Assembly (NCBI GenBank): GCA_947373075.1
Contig: CANBWF010000007.1
Span: 1 to 25,862 of the forward strand
DNA from: Actinomycetota bacterium
Lineage (GTDB): Bacteria; Actinomycetota; Actinomycetes; S36-B12; UBA5976
DNA length: 25,862 nucleotides
Reading direction: 5' to 3'
The notes beneath the pieces were generated by a model that saw only the letters and a list, made by a program, of their open reading frames with translations, ran no database searches and had not been told where the DNA came from. The translations under genes were made by a program, and so were the position numbers. Below are positions 23,125-25,862 of the stretch, in pieces (position 1 is the stretch's first letter; each line of letters opens with the position of its first letter).

Positions 23125-23130
23125 AACCTA
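23125..23130 (-). promoter_or_regulatory. Putative -10 box for the APC permease (leaderless type)
   Basis: TAGGTT on the minus strand fits TANNNT and ends 6 bases before the ATG at 23118. No ribosome site is placed at a normal distance. A -35 is not evident. Confidence 0.4.
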
Positions 23131-23349
23131 GAGCACTTGACGGGAATATCTGCGTGTTTTACGCGATTGAACCAGATTTTATTTTTCAGATTCCAGCTAA
23201 GTTGTGTATAAGCGCTAAAAATCCCTAATTTGTGGGTGAATTGCCGCCTTGAATGCACTTACCTACGCAAAGTGGGTTAGCGCGAGCGAACTAAGAGTGT
23301 TGGTCTTAGCAAAACTTCGGGCATTGGCGCTCAATCGCTTGGAATCTCT

Positions 23350-23355
23350 TAGTCT
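23350..23355 (+). promoter_or_regulatory. Putative -10 box for the SOUL-family gene (leaderless type)
   Basis: TAGTCT fits TANNNT and ends 6 bases before the ATG at 23362, supporting that ATG over the GTG at 23356. Confidence 0.45.
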
Positions 23356-23361
23356 GTGTAT

Positions 23362-23901
23362 ATGGCGCAGGAACAGAAGTACACAGTGGTTGCCGCCCGT
23401 GATGGGTACGAGGTTCGGCATTACCAGACATGTGTAGTTGCTGAAGTCAAAGTTGTCGGAGATTTTGATGCAGCTGGAAGTCGCGCATTCGGCTCATTGT
23501 TTAGATTCATTAGCGGCGCCAACGGTGCTAGCGAAAAAATCTCAATGACCGCTCCGGTGATTCAACGATCAAGTCAGTCGACGAGGCTGCAGGTTTGGGA
23601 TGAGCACGTCATAAGTTTTGTTATGCCCGCTGACATGAAAATCGCAGATACGCCCGTACCAACTGATAGTCATGTTGAGTTGCGAGAAGTTTCAGATCAA
23701 TTAGTTGCTGCGTTGAGATTCTCAGGTCGGATGACTGTAGAAAATTTTGAAAGCAATACACGCCGATTGCAAGAGTGCCTCGTTCGGGATGGTTACATTC
23801 AGTCAGATGTTGCCCGCTTAGCTCGGTTTAATGCCCCTTGGACGCCTGGGTTTATGCGCCGTAATGAAATTCAAATTCCGGTCGTAGTTGCAACTAAATA
23901 G
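23362..23901 (+). CDS. SOUL/HEBP family protein
   Basis: SOUL-family proteins are soluble and include eukaryotic heme-binding members; bacterial roles are largely unknown. The 179 residues carry the family motif KISMTAPVIQ (59-68), SFVMPADMK, the VAALRFSGR strand, and the C-terminal PWTPGFMRRNEIQIP. The length is normal. I chose the ATG at 23362 rather than the GTG two codons earlier because of the -10-like TAGTCT 6 bases ahead. Neighbours give no functional clue; heme binding is only a family-level inference. Confidence 0.9.
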   Translation: MAQEQKYTVVAARDGYEVRHYQTCVVAEVKVVGDFDAAGSRAFGSLFRFISGANGASEKISMTAPVIQRSSQSTRLQVWDEHVISFVMPADMKIADTPVPTDSHVELREVSDQLVAALRFSGRMTVENFESNTRRLQECLVRDGYIQSDVARLARFNAPWTPGFMRRNEIQIPVVVATK

Positions 23902-23945
23902 TTCATTCTTGTTTTGCGAGATTTTGCGAATATTTCTATTTGTCC
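23901..23945 (+). repeat. Flanking direct repeat, left copy
   Basis: GTTCATTCTTGT (23901-23912) and GAATATTTC (23928-23936) recur downstream of the acyltransferase gene at 25170 and 25199 in the same order, spaced 27 bases here and 29 there. The copy begins at the last base of the SOUL gene stop codon. Confidence 0.55.
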
Positions 23946-24080
23946 GTGACTATTAACTAGGTTTTAGACGGCACCAGCACTTGGTCGCGATGAGTTTTGA
24001 TTAATAAGTAGTCTTACTTACAGAGTGTTTTACTATTTGGTTCAAGGCAGTAGCTGCACTCAATAAAGAGTGGAGAAATT

Positions 24081-25136
24081 ATGTCGAAAAATATTCGATT
24101 TGTGTCGCTGGATTTGCTCCGAGGTATTGCGGCCCTAGCAATTGTGGTTTTTCATGCAATGCATCGACTTGCACCGGTGTTAGATCCACTGTCAATTTGT
24201 GTTGACTTGTTTTTCGTACTTAGTGGGTTCGTTCTTGCGCCAATATTTCCAAATCAAAAAGTTGCTGTGAAGGCTTTTATGTTGAAACGGGCTTTACGGT
24301 TCTGGCCAATGGCCGTGACAGCTCTTCTTGTGAAATTGGTATTGGTCTTGCAACAGACTCTTGCTGGTAACGCACTCTCTGACCAAATAAATGCGGTCTC
24401 ATTTATCGGCGCTCTCCTGCTTTTGCAGATAATTTACGAACCTAGCCTGACTTGGATTGTGCCTTTATGGAGTCTTTCAGCTGAATGGTTTTCGAACTTG
24501 ATTGCTGTACCTATCCTGCTTCGTAAGTCAAGATCGTTGGAATTTTCCATGGTCTTTATTGGTCTTATCTTGATTGGCTTAGGAATTTACTTAAACGCGG
24601 GTACCAATAATGATGTTGCCTCACATTTTGGTTTGCAGGCACTCGGTAGAGCGCTAGCCGGATTATTTATCGGAATTTTGTTGCGAAAGAATCTAGAAAA
24701 GTTGAGCAAGGTTAAATTATTCAATAATTTAATAGTCGCAAGTGGGGCATTCTTTGCTTTGTACGTCTTAACTTACATTTTCAAAACTTCCGCATCTTTT
24801 CTAGCAGCACTATTTGTGTCTCCCCTAATCGTCGCTATCGCACTCAAGAATGATGAAGTAATTAACTCAAAATTTAACCGGTTTGCTAAGCAATCTGGAA
24901 ACTTGAGTTTTGGAATCTATGTTTGGCACGTTGTGATCATCAACATAATTGCAAGAACATTGTTGATCCTTGGATTGGACACAAAGAGCTCATTGCAAAA
25001 TGCGTCACTACTGCTGGTATTAACTATCCCAATCACAATTCTTGCAACGCTTGCCACCCAGCGATTCGTTGAAAAGCCAATTCATCGATATTTTGCTGGC
25101 CGCGGCCAGAATAAAGTGGCTTCTGCGTCACCCTGA
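24081..25136 (+). CDS. Acyltransferase 3 family membrane protein (OafA-like)
   Basis: Transfers acyl groups, usually acetyl, to surface sugars or lipids. The 351 residues form about ten membrane helices. The family motif is at the N-terminus: SLDLLRGIAALAIVVFHA, with Arg14 and the essential His25, followed by DLFFVLSGFVL. Later SLSAEWFSNL and FGIYVWHVVI match the family helices. There is no SGNH extracytoplasmic domain, so it is the short form. GGAGA lies a few bases before the ATG. The gene is more AT-rich in appearance than its neighbours and is flanked by imperfect direct repeats, so recent acquisition is possible. No glycan genes are adjacent. Confidence 0.92.
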   Translation: MSKNIRFVSLDLLRGIAALAIVVFHAMHRLAPVLDPLSICVDLFFVLSGFVLAPIFPNQKVAVKAFMLKRALRFWPMAVTALLVKLVLVLQQTLAGNALSDQINAVSFIGALLLLQIIYEPSLTWIVPLWSLSAEWFSNLIAVPILLRKSRSLEFSMVFIGLILIGLGIYLNAGTNNDVASHFGLQALGRALAGLFIGILLRKNLEKLSKVKLFNNLIVASGAFFALYVLTYIFKTSASFLAALFVSPLIVAIALKNDEVINSKFNRFAKQSGNLSFGIYVWHVVIINIIARTLLILGLDTKSSLQNASLLLVLTIPITILATLATQRFVEKPIHRYFAGRGQNKVASASP

Positions 25137-25169
25137 CATTGAAATCTGGGTCGAATTAGCGACGAAAGA

Positions 25170-25215
25170 GTTCATTCTTGTCGTTGTTAAGTTTTTGAGA
25201 ATATTTCCATTATTT
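25170..25215 (+). repeat. Flanking direct repeat, right copy
   Basis: Contains GTTCATTCTTGT (25170-25181) and GAATATTTC (25199-25207), matching the left copy at 23901-23945, with similar T-rich sequence between and after the two words. Confidence 0.55.
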
Positions 25216-25233
25216 TTGATTAACTAACTCATT

Positions 25234-25253
25234 ATTGGCATTACGCCAATTTG
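25234..25253 (+). terminator. Weak candidate terminator after the acyltransferase gene
   Basis: ATTGGC (25234-25239) and GCCAAT (25245-25250) pair perfectly around loop ATTAC, with only a short T-run after it. It may end the acyltransferase transcript or lie in the leader of the next gene. Confidence 0.35.
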
Positions 25254-25281
25254 GTTCTACCCCCTCGATAAGGATTTTCTA

Positions 25282-25608
25282 ATGAGATTTTTACTCGCTG
25301 TTATTGATACCGCTAGCAACACCGCTACCGGTGATGAAGGCGCAGCCATTGATGAATTCAACGACAGGCTTGAAGCTAATGGACATTGGATCTTTGCTTG
25401 CGGAATTGATTCACCGAGTACCGCAACTGTCATTGATAACCGCCAGGGCGCGGGTTTGATTACCGATGGTCCACTTCTGGATTCCGATGAATATATGAGC
25501 GGATTCTGGCTCATCAACGCCGAAAGTATTGAGCATGCAAAAGAACTCGCTGTTGCCGGTTCCAAAGCGTGCAATCGCAAAGTTGAAGTTCGCCCACTGC
25601 TGCGGTGA
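25282..25608 (+). CDS. YCII-domain protein
   Basis: The 108-residue ferredoxin-like alpha/beta protein shows the YCII/DGPF family layout: MRFLLAVID at the start, a helix with EFNDRLEANGHWIFACG, then ITDGPLLDSDEYMSGFWLI, in which DGP and the following acidic stretch match the DGPFxExKE motif, and a C-terminal helix ending KVEVRPLL. Family members are often located with ECF sigma factors or have no known activity. No sigma factor is adjacent here. AAGGA lies 7 bases before the ATG. It faces the aldo/keto reductase gene with a 59-base gap. Confidence 0.88.
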   Translation: MRFLLAVIDTASNTATGDEGAAIDEFNDRLEANGHWIFACGIDSPSTATVIDNRQGAGLITDGPLLDSDEYMSGFWLINAESIEHAKELAVAGSKACNRKVEVRPLLR

Positions 25609-25667
25609 GCAAAATTTGCTAAAACTATGTACTGACTAAAAGGGCGATCAGTAACAATTCGTATTGA

Positions 25668-25862
25668 TTAATGCGCCATGCGCGCGATATCAATCAACTC
25701 TGCGTTAATTGGGGTATCAGTTGGGCAGCTGTTATTGAGTTCCGCAATCTCATCCGCAGAAAGCGATATCTCTGTACCTGATAGCGAATCGAGAATTGAG
25801 GCAGCTCTCGAGGCACCAGGGATTGGAATAGAAGTTGGAAATTGTGCGAGGTGCCAGGCAAT
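25668..25862 (-). CDS. Aldo/keto reductase, C-terminal part (cut by window end)
   Basis: The last 64 codons of a gene that enters from beyond the right edge. The translation begins IAWHLAQ and continues with IPIPGASRAASILDSL and ISLSADEIAELNN, which is the C-terminal signature of NADPH-dependent aldo/keto reductases: the PIPG(A/T)SR phosphate-binding loop, then the (I/L)SxxDExxEL helix. The catalytic Asp-Tyr-Lys-His residues lie outside the window. It reads toward the YCII gene. Confidence 0.88.
   Translation of the reverse strand: MAWHLAQFPTSIPIPGASRAASILDSLSGTEISLSADEIAELNNSCPTDTPINAELIDIARMAH

Overview
The window looks like chromosomal DNA of a small, streamlined actinobacterium of moderate GC (mid-40s percent by eye, not counted). 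Actinobacterial marks are the ftsH-folE-folP-folB-folK-DUF3180 order, a three-gene PntAA/PntAB/PntB transhydrogenase, an RNA element with the SAM-IV riboswitch core, a hendecad coiled-coil protein reminiscent of Scy/FilP, and several starts that look leaderless. Very short intergenic gaps and 4-base gene overlaps fit a freshwater planktonic lineage such as acI/Nanopelagicales, but no rRNA is present to prove it.

Layout. 1-1796 (+): 3' part of an OmpR-type response regulator and its histidine kinase. 1793-6508 (-): folate/pterin operon headed by ftsH, with nearly every gene overlapping the next by 4 bases. 6672-6968 (+): small conserved protein of unknown role. 6965-9642 (-): a polar-amino-acid-type ABC importer (binding lipoprotein, permease, ATPase) preceded by a SAM riboswitch, which points to methionine or a related sulfur compound as substrate. 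9701-10296 (+): tadA and tRNA-Ser(CGA). 10280-10620: direct repeats carrying copies of the tRNA-Ser 3' end. 10625-13553 (-): pntAA-pntAB-pntB. 13614-18089 (-): TauE/SafE permease, long coiled-coil protein and DEAD-box RNA helicase. 18229-20684 (-): low-molecular-weight phosphatase and DUF4012 membrane protein, probably envelope or polysaccharide related. 20840-21445 (-): small secreted Lys-rich protein. 21589-23118 (-): APC amino-acid permease. 23362-25608 (+): SOUL-family protein, acyltransferase-3 membrane protein, YCII-domain protein. 25668-25862 (-): C-terminus of an aldo/keto reductase.

Most genes are housekeeping. The parts I consider most worth following are the SAM-IV-like riboswitch on a PAAT-type importer, the long hairpin at the start of the permease gene of the same operon, the tRNA-Ser-linked repeats in which tRNA-end copies sit in hairpins, the uninterrupted 11-residue periodicity of the coiled-coil protein, an orphan plus-strand terminator near the helicase start, and a recurrent -10-like box exactly 6 bases before start codons. 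I found no CRISPR array, transposase, phage gene or recognisable defence system.
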